From: Lachnospiraceae bacterium
Lineage (GTDB): Bacteria; Bacillota; Clostridia; Lachnospirales; Lachnospiraceae
DNA: 64,000 bases
Direction: 5' to 3'
NCBI GenBank assembly: GCA_910576335.1
Contig: CAJTIU010000019.1
Coordinates: 34,665-98,664, forward strand
Shown here one piece after another: positions 45,008-56,549 of this stretch. Within the stretch, counting starts at the first letter, position 1. Each line of letters opens with the position of its first letter. The translations under genes were made by a program, and so were the position numbers. The notes beneath the pieces were generated by a model. That model ran no database searches and was not told the origin of the DNA. It saw nothing but the letters and a program-made list of their open reading frames with translations.

Positions 45008-46087
45008 TTGATCTATGAATACTGGTTTGCGGGGCTGAAACCCCTTTCAGATGAAAAAAAGAAGCGTCTGAGGGGAATATTTGGAAGCGGAAGAGAGCTG
45101 TTTTATCTAAAAGAGAAGGAGCTTTCCGCCCTGTCCTTTTTGACAGAAAAAGACAGGGAAGTTCTGAAAAAGGCAAAAAAGGACACAGGGCTTTCTGAAA
45201 ATTATGAGGAAATACAGAAAAAGGGAATACGTCTTCTTCTATGCCATAATAATAGTTATCCAGAGAGTTTGAAAAAAATAAAGGACCATCCCTATGCACT
45301 CTATGTAAAGGGTAAACTCCCGGATGGCAAAAGGAAAGCAGCGGCAATTGTCGGTGCCAGGAGGTGTACACCTTATGGGGAAGAGATGGCGCGGATATAC
45401 GGATATGAGCTTGCGCGGGCGGGGGTGGAGATTATAAGCGGCATGGCAAAGGGAATTGACGGAGCCGGGCAGCGAGGGGCATTAGAGGCAGGAGGCAGTA
45501 CTTTTGCAGTGCTTGGGTGCGGAGTGGATATCTGCTACCCGAGAGATCACATCGGTCTCTATATGGATATACAGCAAAATGGGGGAATCCTTTCAGAACA
45601 GTGCCCGGGGGAGCCTCCCCTTCCCTGCTATTTTCCGCAGAGGAACCGGATTATCAGTGCACTTTCGGATGTCATACTCGTGATGGAGGCAAGGGAAAAG
45701 AGCGGCTCCCTGATTACGGCGGATTTAGGTCTGGAGCAGGGAAAGGATATCTATGCGCTTCCCGGACCGGCTTCCAGCGTCTTAAGTGCCGGCTGCCACA
45801 GGCTTATTTCACAGGGGGCCGGCATCCTGCTTTCGCCTGGTGAGCTGCTGAATGAATTGAATGTCAGAATCGTTAAATTACGTGAAAATAATAACAAAGA
45901 GAAAAAAGAACTTGAAACTATTGAAAATATGGTGTATAGTTGCCTTGATTTGTTTCCCCGAAGTGTTGACGGGATTGTCTCCGACACAGGATTACCTCCG
46001 GGAAAGGTGCTTGAGATTCTGACAACACTGGAGATCAAGGGAATGGCAAAGGAATTATCAAAAGGTTATTATATCAAAATCATGTAA
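45008..46087 (+). CDS. dprA: DNA processing protein DprA
   Basis: 359 residues. It binds single-stranded DNA and loads RecA. The Rossmann core has VGARRCTPYGEEMA near 116, SGMAKGIDGAGQRGALEAGG near 143 and FPQRNRIISALSD near 213, the family signature; the C-terminal winged helix region is present. The start is TTG at 45008 with GGGAGGTGA about 6 bases upstream. An out-of-frame ATG at 45004 is nested in the same site. The gene overlaps none but follows yifB by 6 bases. Confidence 0.92.
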   Translation: MIYEYWFAGLKPLSDEKKKRLRGIFGSGRELFYLKEKELSALSFLTEKDREVLKKAKKDTGLSENYEEIQKKGIRLLLCHNNSYPESLKKIKDHPYALYVKGKLPDGKRKAAAIVGARRCTPYGEEMARIYGYELARAGVEIISGMAKGIDGAGQRGALEAGGSTFAVLGCGVDICYPRDHIGLYMDIQQNGGILSEQCPGEPPLPCYFPQRNRIISALSDVILVMEAREKSGSLITADLGLEQGKDIYALPGPASSVLSAGCHRLISQGAGILLSPGELLNELNVRIVKLRENNNKEKKELETIENMVYSCLDLFPRSVDGIVSDTGLPPGKVLEILTTLEIKGMAKELSKGYYIKIM

Positions 46088-46105
46088 AAGCGAGGAAATT
46101 ATCAT

Positions 46106-48184
46106 ATGGCACGCTATCTTGTAATCGTGGAGTCACCGGCAAAGGTGAAGACAATTAAAAAATTTCTGGGGAGTAATTATGTGGTTGCGGCATCCAATGG
46201 ACATGTACGGGATCTGCCCAAGAGTCAGATCGGAGTAGACATAGAGAACGGTTATGAACCGAAATATATTACCATCCGGGGGAAGGGAGAACTACTGGCG
46301 AATCTGAGAAAGGAAGTAAAGCGTGCGGATAAAGTATATCTTGCAACTGACCCGGACCGGGAGGGGGAGGCAATCTCCTGGCATCTGAGCAAAGCGCTTA
46401 AGCTTGAGGATAAAAAGGTATACCGGATCAGCTTTAACGAGATTACTAAAAATGCAGTAAAAGCATCTCTGAAAAATGCGAGGGAGATTGATATGGACCT
46501 GGTGGATGCACAGCAGGCCAGAAGAGTTCTGGACCGTGTTGTGGGTTACCGCATCAGCCCGCTGCTCTGGGCCAAGGTGAAGCGGGGATTAAGTGCGGGA
46601 CGTGTCCAGTCAGTGGCGCTGCGCATCATTGCAGACCGGGAGGAGGAGATTAATGCGTTTATCCCGGAGGAGTACTGGAGTCTGAATGTGAAACTTAAGG
46701 CACCGGGAGAGAGGAAGCTTTTAGAAGCGAAGTTTTATGGGACAGAAAACAATAAGATGACCATCGGCTCGAAGGAAGAGCTGGATGCCATATTAAAAGA
46801 GATTGAGACAGCAGACTTTTCGGTAGAAAGCATCAGGAAGGGTGAGAGGAGCAAAAAAGCACCTGTGCCTTTCACCACCAGTACCCTGCAGCAGGAGGCG
46901 TCAAAGGCGCTGAACTTTGCAACGTCAAAGACGATGCGGATTGCACAGCAGCTCTATGAAGGAATCGACATTAAGGGGAACGGGACTGTGGGTGTGATCA
47001 CCTATCTTCGTACGGATTCTACCCGTGTGTCCGAGGAGGCGGAAGGAAGTGTCAGGGCATATATAAAGGAACAGTATGGAGAGCAGTATGTGGCAGAAGG
47101 AGTCAGTAAAAAGAGCACAGGCGGAAAGATTCAGGATGCCCATGAGGCAATCCGTCCTACGGATGTAAGCAGAACTCCGGCCGTGCTGAAGGATTCCCTT
47201 ACCAGGGACCAGTTCCGGCTGTACCAGCTTATCTGGAAGCGTTTTGTTTCAAGCCGTATGCAGCCGGCAAGATATGAGACCACATCCATAAAGATTACGG
47301 CAGGAAGCTACCGGTTTACTGCATCAGCGTCAAAGCTGGTATTTGACGGTTTCCGTCTGATCTACACAGAGGCAGGGGAGGAAAAGGAAGAGGGCGGCGT
47401 ATTTCTGAAAAGCCTGACAGAAGGAACGGCTCTTACGAAGGACAGCCTGGATACAAAGCAGCATTTTACGCAGCCGCCGGCCCATTATACAGAGGCCGCA
47501 CTTGTCAAGACCTTAGAGGAACTGGGAATCGGGCGTCCCAGCACGTATGCTCCTACGATTTCAACCATCATTGCCAGGAGATATGTTGCAAAAGAAAATA
47601 AAAATCTGTATATGACAGAGCTGGGGGAGGTGGTAAACCACATTATGAAGAACTCCTTCCCGAGCATTGTGGATGTGAATTTCACCGCAAACATGGAGAG
47701 CCTTCTTGACGGCGTCGAGGAGGGGAAGGTGAGGTGGAAGACCATTATTGAAAATTTCTATCCGGATCTTGATACTGCAGTAGAGCAGGCACAAAAGGAG
47801 CTGGAGAGCGTTACCATTGAGGATGAAGTCACAGATGAGATCTGTGAGGAATGCGGCCGCAATATGGTAATTAAGTATGGCCCCCACGGAAAATTCCTTG
47901 CCTGTCCGGGATTTCCGGACTGCCGTAACACGAAGCCTTATCTTGAGAAGACCGGTGTGAAGTGCCCTTTGTGCGGCAGGGAGGTAGTCATCCGGAAGAC
48001 GAAGAAGGGAAGACGGTATTTTGGATGTGAGAATAATCCGGAATGTGAATTTATGTCCTGGCAGAAACCGTCTGAAAAAAAGTGCCCGAGATGCGGAAAT
48101 TACATGGTTGAGAAGGGCAGCAGGCTCCTTTGCAGTGACGAACAGTGTGGATATACAGAGAAGATAGAAAAAAATGAAAAATAA
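46106..48184 (+). CDS. topA: DNA topoisomerase I
   Basis: 692 residues. It relaxes negative supercoils. The TOPRIM domain begins YLVIVESPAKVKTI at residue 4, with ATDPDREGEAISWHL near 74-88; the catalytic tyrosine is in GVITYLRTDSTR near 300. Three C-terminal zinc-ribbon modules follow (CEECGRN, CPLCGRE, CPRCGNY). The start follows GCGAGGAAAT. It lies just after dprA, a normal order in Clostridia. Confidence 0.97.
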   Translation: MARYLVIVESPAKVKTIKKFLGSNYVVAASNGHVRDLPKSQIGVDIENGYEPKYITIRGKGELLANLRKEVKRADKVYLATDPDREGEAISWHLSKALKLEDKKVYRISFNEITKNAVKASLKNAREIDMDLVDAQQARRVLDRVVGYRISPLLWAKVKRGLSAGRVQSVALRIIADREEEINAFIPEEYWSLNVKLKAPGERKLLEAKFYGTENNKMTIGSKEELDAILKEIETADFSVESIRKGERSKKAPVPFTTSTLQQEASKALNFATSKTMRIAQQLYEGIDIKGNGTVGVITYLRTDSTRVSEEAEGSVRAYIKEQYGEQYVAEGVSKKSTGGKIQDAHEAIRPTDVSRTPAVLKDSLTRDQFRLYQLIWKRFVSSRMQPARYETTSIKITAGSYRFTASASKLVFDGFRLIYTEAGEEKEEGGVFLKSLTEGTALTKDSLDTKQHFTQPPAHYTEAALVKTLEELGIGRPSTYAPTISTIIARRYVAKENKNLYMTELGEVVNHIMKNSFPSIVDVNFTANMESLLDGVEEGKVRWKTIIENFYPDLDTAVEQAQKELESVTIEDEVTDEICEECGRNMVIKYGPHGKFLACPGFPDCRNTKPYLEKTGVKCPLCGREVVIRKTKKGRRYFGCENNPECEFMSWQKPSEKKCPRCGNYMVEKGSRLLCSDEQCGYTEKIEKNEK

Positions 48185-48196
48185 TTGGGGAATTTA

Positions 48197-48225
48197 TTGA
48201 ATAAATAACAATTGTATGATAATAT
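48197..48225 (+). promoter_or_regulatory. Sigma-A-type promoter of codY
   Basis: TTGAAT, 17-base spacer, TAATAT, 26 bases before the codY start. Confidence 0.7.
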
Positions 48226-48250
48226 ACACTTAAAAAATGGAGGATTGCTG

Positions 48251-49036
48251 ATGAGCGTACAATTGTTAGACAAAACCAGGAAAATCAACAAGTTACTGCA
48301 CAACAACAATTCGAGTAAAGTGGTGTTCAATGATATATGTGAAGTTCTGACAGAGATTCTGGACTCGAATGTGCTGGTAGTAAGCAAGAAGGGGAAAGTG
48401 CTCGGAAAGAGCAAGTGTGATGGAGTACCGTATATTCAGGAGCTGATAGTCAATGAAGTCGGAAAGCACATTGATGTGATGCTGAATGAAAGGCTTCTTA
48501 GCATCCTTTCGACAAAGGAAAATGTGAATTTACAGACATTAGGCTTTTCTGAAGAAGAGGTGAAGGGATATCAGGCGATTATTACGCCGATTGATATCGC
48601 CGGAGAGCGTCTGGGGACTTTGTTTATCTACAAGAATAACCAGATGTATGAGATTGATGATATCATTCTAAGTGAATATGGAACAACGGTGGTAGGCCTT
48701 GAGATGCTCCGTTCAGTAAATGAGGAGAGTGCGGAGGAGAGCCGGAAGGAGCATATTGTCCAGTCGGCGATCAGCACCCTGTCCTATTCGGAGCTTGAGG
48801 CGATTATTCATATCTTTGACGAGCTTAATGGCATTGAGGGAATTCTGGTTGCCAGCAAGATTGCAGACAGAGTAGGAATTACCCGTTCTGTGATCGTGAA
48901 TGCGCTCCGCAAGTTTGAGAGTGCCGGTGTGATTGAATCAAGGTCTTCCGGCATGAAGGGAACCTATATCAAGGTTGTGAATGACTATGTATTCACGGAG
49001 CTTGAACGCATCAGAATGGAGCGGGGCGGAGACTGA
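48251..49036 (+). CDS. codY: GTP-sensing transcriptional regulator CodY
   Basis: 261 residues. The N-terminal GAF-like region (SVQLLDKTRKINKLL) binds branched-chain amino acids and GTP is sensed by the protein; the C-terminal winged helix reads ASKIADRVGITRSVIVNALRKFESAGVIE near 200-228. CodY represses starvation genes in nutrient-rich conditions. ATG 48251 is preferred: GGAGG lies upstream and the family starts MSxLLxKTR; ATG 48212 is a spurious extension. Confidence 0.97.
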   Translation: MSVQLLDKTRKINKLLHNNNSSKVVFNDICEVLTEILDSNVLVVSKKGKVLGKSKCDGVPYIQELIVNEVGKHIDVMLNERLLSILSTKENVNLQTLGFSEEEVKGYQAIITPIDIAGERLGTLFIYKNNQMYEIDDIILSEYGTTVVGLEMLRSVNEESAEESRKEHIVQSAISTLSYSELEAIIHIFDELNGIEGILVASKIADRVGITRSVIVNALRKFESAGVIESRSSGMKGTYIKVVNDYVFTELERIRMERGGD

Positions 49037-49065
49037 TCCGCCGAATAGTTATAAGGAGAGAAACT

Positions 49066-49371
49066 ATGTACGAGGAATGTTCTGCGGACCTCCGGATGAT
49101 CAGAATGATCAAAAAGGGCGGTTTTTTTGACGATCTTTCTTATCATTGTAAAATTATCCGGTATATTGAAGAGGAGGAGAGCATATACTTACTAACAGGA
49201 AAGGTGGATCTCCCCACATTTTCCCTGGATGGAATATACGAGTGCATCATTCAGGCGGAAGATGCACCGGTTATATGCACCGGCACGATTCGGGACCGGT
49301 ACTGGAGCAAAGCGGGAAGGGTAATTTTGTTCCGGGTGGAAAATGGATTTTATAAAAATAATCTAAACTAA
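49066..49371 (+). CDS. Small conserved-looking protein after CodY
   Basis: 101 residues, not recognised. Beta-rich with no membrane span or cysteine motif; phrases such as IKKGGFFDDLSYHCKI and TFSLDGIYECIIQ resemble small PilZ-like or hydrophilic folds only loosely. AAGGAGAG precedes the ATG, 29 bases after codY. Probably co-transcribed with codY; its function is unknown. Confidence 0.65.
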   Translation: MYEECSADLRMIRMIKKGGFFDDLSYHCKIIRYIEEEESIYLLTGKVDLPTFSLDGIYECIIQAEDAPVICTGTIRDRYWSKAGRVILFRVENGFYKNNLN

Positions 49372-49382
49372 ATAAAAGTGTG

Positions 49383-49411
49383 TTGACAAAACAAAGGGAG
49401 AGTGCTATTTT
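49383..49411 (+). promoter_or_regulatory. Sigma-A-type promoter of groESL
   Basis: TTGACA, a 17-base spacer and TATTTT, 77 bases before groES. The operator (CIRCE) lies just downstream. Confidence 0.8.
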
Positions 49412-49425
49412 ATATCTAGAAGTTT

Positions 49426-49452
49426 TTAGCACTCTCTTTTTATGAGTGCTAA
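49426..49452 (+). promoter_or_regulatory. CIRCE operator (HrcA binding site)
   Basis: TTAGCACTC-N9-GAGTGCTAA matches the CIRCE consensus exactly. It lies between the promoter and groES, so HrcA should repress the operon. An extra half-site, AGAGTGCT, precedes it at 49400-49407 and pairs with the left arm. Confidence 0.95.
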
Positions 49453-49487
49453 CAAAATATATTTAGAATAGTTAAGGAGGTAGCACA

Positions 49488-49772
49488 ATGAAATTAGTAC
49501 CATTAGGAGACAGAGTTGTATTAAAACAGTTAGTAGCTGAAGAGACTACAAAGTCAGGAATCGTGATTCCCGGACAGTCAAAGGAGAAGCCGCAGCAGGC
49601 AGAGGTTCTTGCAGTGGGACCTGGCGGAACAGTAGACGGAAAAGAAGTAAAGATGAATATTGCAGTCGGACAGACTGTCATTTATTCCAAGTACTCGGGA
49701 ACTACTGTTGAGATTGACGAAGAAGAGTATATCATCGTAAAACAGGATGATATCCTCGCAGTTGTAGAATAA
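49488..49772 (+). CDS. groES: Co-chaperonin GroES
   Basis: 94 residues. The 10-kDa lid of the chaperonin. It starts MKLVPLGDRVVLK and contains the mobile loop (EETTKSGIVIPGQSKEKPQQ) and the final YSKYSGTTVEIDEEEYIIV. GGAGG precedes the ATG. It is the first gene of the CIRCE-controlled operon. Confidence 0.98.
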   Translation: MKLVPLGDRVVLKQLVAEETTKSGIVIPGQSKEKPQQAEVLAVGPGGTVDGKEVKMNIAVGQTVIYSKYSGTTVEIDEEEYIIVKQDDILAVVE

Positions 49773-49901
49773 AAGGCAGCTGCCGGCAGGTTATTCAGCC
49801 TGTACGATTATGAGAAGGATCATTCAGCTATGCAGCAGTGAAAAAGCAGAGCTGCAAGGAAACCATAGTAAGCAAGCAATAAAAATTCAGGAGGCGTATG
49901 A

Positions 49902-51527
<1,626 letters not shown>

Positions 51528-51559
51528 CATCCTCACCCCGTGTAAGGTGTGGCGGCGCG

Positions 51560-51990
51560 GACGCGGCATCGGGGGATGAGAAGCCCGCGTAAGAGCTGCG
51601 TGCGCAAAGCAGAAAAGTGTATACCCTGCACAGGAAGCGCGGCAGAGGGTCCAAAGAAACGGGCACGCCGCGCCGGAGGCTGGAGCAGGGAGCGAAAAAA
51701 ACATATCCCACGCAAACGGGACAACGCTACGGTGAACTAACTGTCAACTCCGACTAAGACGCTCGGGAGAGCCCTCGCGCCTAAGTCTGCGTAGACAGTG
51801 GATTTCACCTTCGCTAAGGACGTCCCTGAATTGTTTGCTTAGGGATATGTTTTTTTTCGTCCTCTGCTCTAGCCTCCGGCGCGGCGCGCCCTCTCTCCGG
51901 ACCCTCTGCCGCACTTCCCGTGCAGGGTATCCCCTTTTCTCCTTCCCGCCCTCGCTCTTACCCGGCCTTTCCATCCCCCGAAGCCGCTGT
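51560..51990. repeat. Long imperfect inverted repeat (~430 bp)
   Basis: Two arms face each other around a centre near 51775. Best matching blocks: 51621-51650 against 51901-51930 (28 of 30), 51666-51680 against 51872-51886 (15 of 15), and CGGGGGATG (51570) against CATCCCCCG (51972). The centre is a shorter hairpin near 51752-51787. The open frames inside are mirror shadows. It follows groEL by 33 bases. Confidence 0.8.
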
Positions 51991-52230
51991 GTATGTGGAG
52001 AGGGAGAGGAGGTTAGAGAGGGTGGGGAAGTTAGATGGAGAGAGGAAGCTAGAGAGTGAGAGGAAGTTGGCAAGAGAAGAGGAGAGGGATGAATTCTGCA
52101 ACAGCTTTTTCCGCCAGTACTGTCGTTAATGAAACAGTATAAATCCCCTGGCAGAGTACCAAAACAGAAAACTCCGCTGTATAATGAATGTGGGTCTGGT
52201 AAACCACATCAAATACAACGGAGGTGTCCA

Positions 52231-52468
52231 ATGGACGATTTAAGTTTAGCACATAGTAGGTATAATTGCACGTACCATATTGTGTTTATTCCGAAATATC
52301 GTAGAAAAACGATGCCTGGAGAGCTGCGTAGAGAAATGGGGGAAATACTTGGTAAAATATGCAGAATGGAAGAAGTATAACAGACACTTTTGGGTAAGGG
52401 AATATTATTGCGAAACGATAGGTGACGTAAACGAAGAAACCATCAAAAGGTACATAAGAGAACAATAG
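52231..52468 (+). pseudogene. IS200/IS605-type transposase remnant
   Basis: The start reads HSRYNCTYHIVFIPKYRRKTM, the N-terminus of IS200-family Y1 transposases. After about 48 codons the frame breaks and the other frame gives NRHFWVREYYCETIGDVNEETIKRYIREQ, the C-terminal end of the same family. The middle, with the catalytic HUH motif and probably the tyrosine region, is deleted. It cannot be active on its own. Upstream AACGGAGGTG matches a ribosome site of such elements. Confidence 0.85.
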
Positions 52469-52549
52469 GAAGGAATCGTATGGAAGGAGATTCAGAGAAG
52501 TAACAGAGAGCCGTTTTTAAGCGGATGCCAGTAACAAGATTTCAGAGTG

Positions 52550-52611
52550 AGAGAGCGGACAAGGGAGGGAGAGGACGGGAAGAGAGCGGACAGGGGAGGG
52601 AGAGGATGGGA
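52550..52611 (+). repeat. Tandem 31-bp purine-rich repeat
   Basis: Two units starting AGAGAGCGGAC and GGGAGGGAGAGG, with a few substitutions, in a wider GA-rich tract from 51996 to 52670. It lies between the IS200 remnant and the next gene and has no coding sense. Confidence 0.65.
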
Positions 52612-52785
52612 AGGTGGAGGAGAAAACAGAAAAGGCGAGGGCGAGGCTGAGAAAATTCAGAGGTTAATTTATGATCCCCCGCCCCGCGTCCTCCCCCACC
52701 CCCGCGAAGAAAATAAATTATAGATGATTTTTGGGATTATATATGATACAATAGGGATGAAATTGAATTTAAGGAGGATAGGTAT

Positions 52786-53280
52786 ATGGGTGATTTTTAT
52801 ACAGAGCAGCTGATCAAGAAGCAGACAACAATGAAGGATGTATTCATTAAGGCATTTCTCGTGGCAATTGCCATTGTGTCAGTGTTTGTGGTACTGATGT
52901 TCCCGGTAGCAATTATTGTCCCGATTATTGTAATTGCAGCAGTTGTGTTCCTGATCCGCAGGCTGGATGTAGAGTATGAGTACCTGTATGTGAACGGCGA
53001 CCTGGACATCGACAAGATTATGCACAAAGCAAAGCGAAAGAGGATATTTTCAACAAATATTGACAACATGGAGCTGCTGGCACCGGAAGGAAACGAGGGC
53101 ATTAACCAGTTCAGGAATGCAAAAGTGGTAGATTACAGCTCAGGAAGCGCAGATGCAAGGCGTTATGTACTTGTAGTGGCTGACAATGGACAGGTTACTA
53201 AGCTGGTCTTTGAACCGAATGATGACATCATTGAAGGGATCTTTCTTATGGCCCCGCGAAAGGTTGTGAAAAATAGATAA
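52786..53280 (+). CDS. Small membrane protein (DUF6106-like)
   Basis: 164 residues. One or two N-terminal spans (residues about 20-60) rich in Val/Ile/Ala, then a soluble C-terminal domain with YEYLYVNGDLDIDKI and AKRKRIFSTNIDNMELLAP. This looks like a family of Clostridia membrane proteins (DUF6106-like), but the name is from memory and unchecked. GGAGG precedes the ATG. It precedes guaB, with its own promoter in between. Function unknown. Confidence 0.6.
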   Translation: MGDFYTEQLIKKQTTMKDVFIKAFLVAIAIVSVFVVLMFPVAIIVPIIVIAAVVFLIRRLDVEYEYLYVNGDLDIDKIMHKAKRKRIFSTNIDNMELLAPEGNEGINQFRNAKVVDYSSGSADARRYVLVVADNGQVTKLVFEPNDDIIEGIFLMAPRKVVKNR

Positions 53281-53289
53281 AAAAAGTTG

Positions 53290-53319
53290 TTGACAAGTGG
53301 GGAGAGGATTTTGTATTAT
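53290..53319 (+). promoter_or_regulatory. Sigma-A-type promoter of guaB
   Basis: TTGACA, 18-base spacer, TATTAT. It gives a leader of about 120 bases with a hairpin, ahead of guaB. Confidence 0.75.
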
Positions 53320-53332
53320 AGCATATAAATAT

Positions 53333-53363
53333 CCAACAGGTCAGGGGTTCTTTCTGCTGTTGG
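53333..53363 (+). promoter_or_regulatory. Leader hairpin of guaB
   Basis: CCAACAG and CTGTTGG pair around a 17-base loop close to the transcript start. It is not a purine riboswitch: no TATA/GGTTT motifs. It may stabilise the mRNA. Confidence 0.4.
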
Positions 53364-53401
53364 TGTAAAGAAAGCACTTTAGAAGCATAAGAGGGTGCTG
53401 A

Positions 53402-54901
<1,500 letters not shown>

Positions 54902-55202
54902 AGGGGTTAGTGGATGGCGCAGGCGTGAACTGTATCAGAGGTGTCAAAATACCCTTTGATGCATACATCATCATATTTAAGGAAATATTCATAATTTTTT
55001 AAATGGCTTTTCATGGTTTTATCCGGCAGATGTGTTAGAATTAAATATAGTCACAGCTGATGAATCTGCCGTGAGTATCGCGCCAGCCGCAAAGCGGCAT
55101 ACTTCCTAATGATACTGCCCCGGATGCAGCGGCAGAAATTAGAAAGGATCGTGGCAGAGGCGCCGAGCAGCTGTAAAAAGGATAAGATGATGGTGAGTAC
55201 AT
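54902..55202. other. Spacer between guaB and amidase
   Basis: Non-coding. It holds GTGTCAAAATACCCTTTGATG (resembling the hairpin at 11193) near 54938, an A/T-rich stretch that could bear the amidase promoter, and one copy of a dispersed repeat at 55058. Confidence 0.5.
55058..55111. repeat. Repeat copy A (CTGCCGTGAGTATCGCG type)
   Basis: Shares CTGCCGTGAGTATCGCG, then an AAAG-GGC-ATACTTCC stretch, with copy B at 56394-56465. An upstream CGGCAGAT can pair with ATCTGCCG, and GCCGCaaaGCGGC makes an inner hairpin. Confidence 0.65.
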
Positions 55203-55910
55203 ATGAAAAAAGGACGGAAGAAAAAGATATCTGATATACAGAAAATGAAACGGGTCCGGCGTTATATGTGGCTGGGCCTGATTTTCTTGATTGTTCTGGC
55301 AGTATTTCTGGGAATTGCAAAAAAGGTGAAGCCGGGATGGTTTACAAGGAAATATTATGAGATGGAGGGAAAGGATATTGATGCCTCCAAACCTAAAATT
55401 GACGTACAGCTTCTTACGGTAAATGAATATTCGAGACCTGGAACAGAGACAGAGAAGATTACGGGGATTGTCGTGCATTATACGGCGAATCCCGGTTCAA
55501 CGGCGATTGATAACCGGAATTATTTTGAAGGGCTCAAGGATACCCATATAACGGAGGCAAGCAGCAACTTTATTATCGGGATTGAAGGGGAGATCGTACA
55601 ATGTGTGCCGACCTGGGAGGTGGCGTATGCATCCAATTCGCGCAATATTGACACTGTGTCCATTGAATGCTGTCATCCGGATGAGAGTGGGAAGTTTACA
55701 GAGGAGACATATCGTTCCATGGTTCAGCTTTGTGCATGGCTCTGCCTGAAGTTTGATCTCAGTGAGAAGGAGGTAATCCGCCATTATGATGTGACGGGGA
55801 AGAACTGCCCAAAGTATTTTGTGGAAGATAAAAAGGCGTGGAAACGGTTTCGCAAGGATATTAAGGCAGCTATAAAAAATACACCGCAGGACGGGAGGGA
55901 CAAAGCTTGA
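55203..55910 (+). CDS. N-acetylmuramoyl-L-alanine amidase (amidase_2 family)
   Basis: 235 residues. An N-terminal signal-anchor (about residues 22-42) leads to the zinc amidase: VVHYTANPG near 89, ECCHPDESGK near 159, IRHYDVTGKNCPKYF near 196, giving His, His and Cys/other zinc ligands. It cuts the bond between muramic acid and the stem peptide outside the cell. It overlaps the next gene's start by four bases, so the two are coupled. Confidence 0.9.
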   Translation: MKKGRKKKISDIQKMKRVRRYMWLGLIFLIVLAVFLGIAKKVKPGWFTRKYYEMEGKDIDASKPKIDVQLLTVNEYSRPGTETEKITGIVVHYTANPGSTAIDNRNYFEGLKDTHITEASSNFIIGIEGEIVQCVPTWEVAYASNSRNIDTVSIECCHPDESGKFTEETYRSMVQLCAWLCLKFDLSEKEVIRHYDVTGKNCPKYFVEDKKAWKRFRKDIKAAIKNTPQDGRDKA

Positions 55911-56410
55911 CAGATCTGTTTCGTACATTTTATCCGGATGCCTTTGTTGCATCCTCTTATGTAATTGATTATGAGAAACTGTACCGAAAAGGATACAGAG
56001 GGATTATTTTTGACATTGATAATACACTTGTTCCCCATGGGGCTCCGGCTGATGAGCGTGCTGTCCGGTTATTTGAACGGCTGCGGACAGCCGGATTTGA
56101 TACCTGTCTGATATCAAATAACCAGGAGCCCAGGGTAAAGCCTTTTGCGGACCAGGTGGGGAGCCGGTACATATTCAATGCCCATAAGCCGTCTGTGAAG
56201 AACTATAAAAGGGCCATGGAGCTGATGGGGACAGACCAGAAGACCACCCTTTTTATAGGCGACCAGCTGTTTACGGATGTATGGGGAGCAAAGCGTTCCG
56301 GTATAAAAAGCATTCTGGTAAGGCCCATTTATCCGAAGGAGGAGATACAGATTGTGTTAAAAAGGTATCTTGAACGGATCGTTCTTTATTTTTATACTCA
56401 CGGCCGATGA
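55907..56410 (+). CDS. YqeG family HAD phosphatase
   Basis: 167 residues. HAD motifs: FDIDNTLVPHG near 37-47 (the nucleophile and acid pair), an ISNN near 68, and IGDQLFTDVWGAKRSG near 117. This is the YqeG-type family (IIIA-like HAD). The start is TTG at 55907, overlapping the amidase stop. Its stop codon is inside the hairpin of repeat copy B. The substrate is unknown. Confidence 0.9.
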   Translation: MTDLFRTFYPDAFVASSYVIDYEKLYRKGYRGIIFDIDNTLVPHGAPADERAVRLFERLRTAGFDTCLISNNQEPRVKPFADQVGSRYIFNAHKPSVKNYKRAMELMGTDQKTTLFIGDQLFTDVWGAKRSGIKSILVRPIYPKEEIQIVLKRYLERIVLYFYTHGR

Positions 56411-56465
56411 AATCTGCCGTGAGTATCGCGAAAGCCGCAGCCGCAAAGAGGCATACTTCCTTATG
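56394..56465. repeat. Repeat copy B (CTGCCGTGAGTATCGCG type)
   Basis: ATACTCACGGC and GCCGTGAGTAT (11-bp perfect arms, 56394 and 56416) enclose the yqeG stop codon. The following GCATACTTCC stretch matches copy A. An open frame that crosses this repeat upstream of aroD is spurious. Confidence 0.65.
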
Positions 56466-56549
56466 CGGCTGTGCGCATCATGTTATGCTGCGCTGCAGAT
56501 TTATCTGGCACGCAATATAATTCAGACAGGAAGGACGGGGGAAGCTGAT

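Noticed and set aside
51549..52073. Genes encoded in the palindrome after groEL
   Set aside because: The open frames mirror each other across the palindrome centre and lack family features.
56370..56549. Longer aroD start
   Set aside because: The extra 60 codons run through repeat copy B and do not resemble the family.
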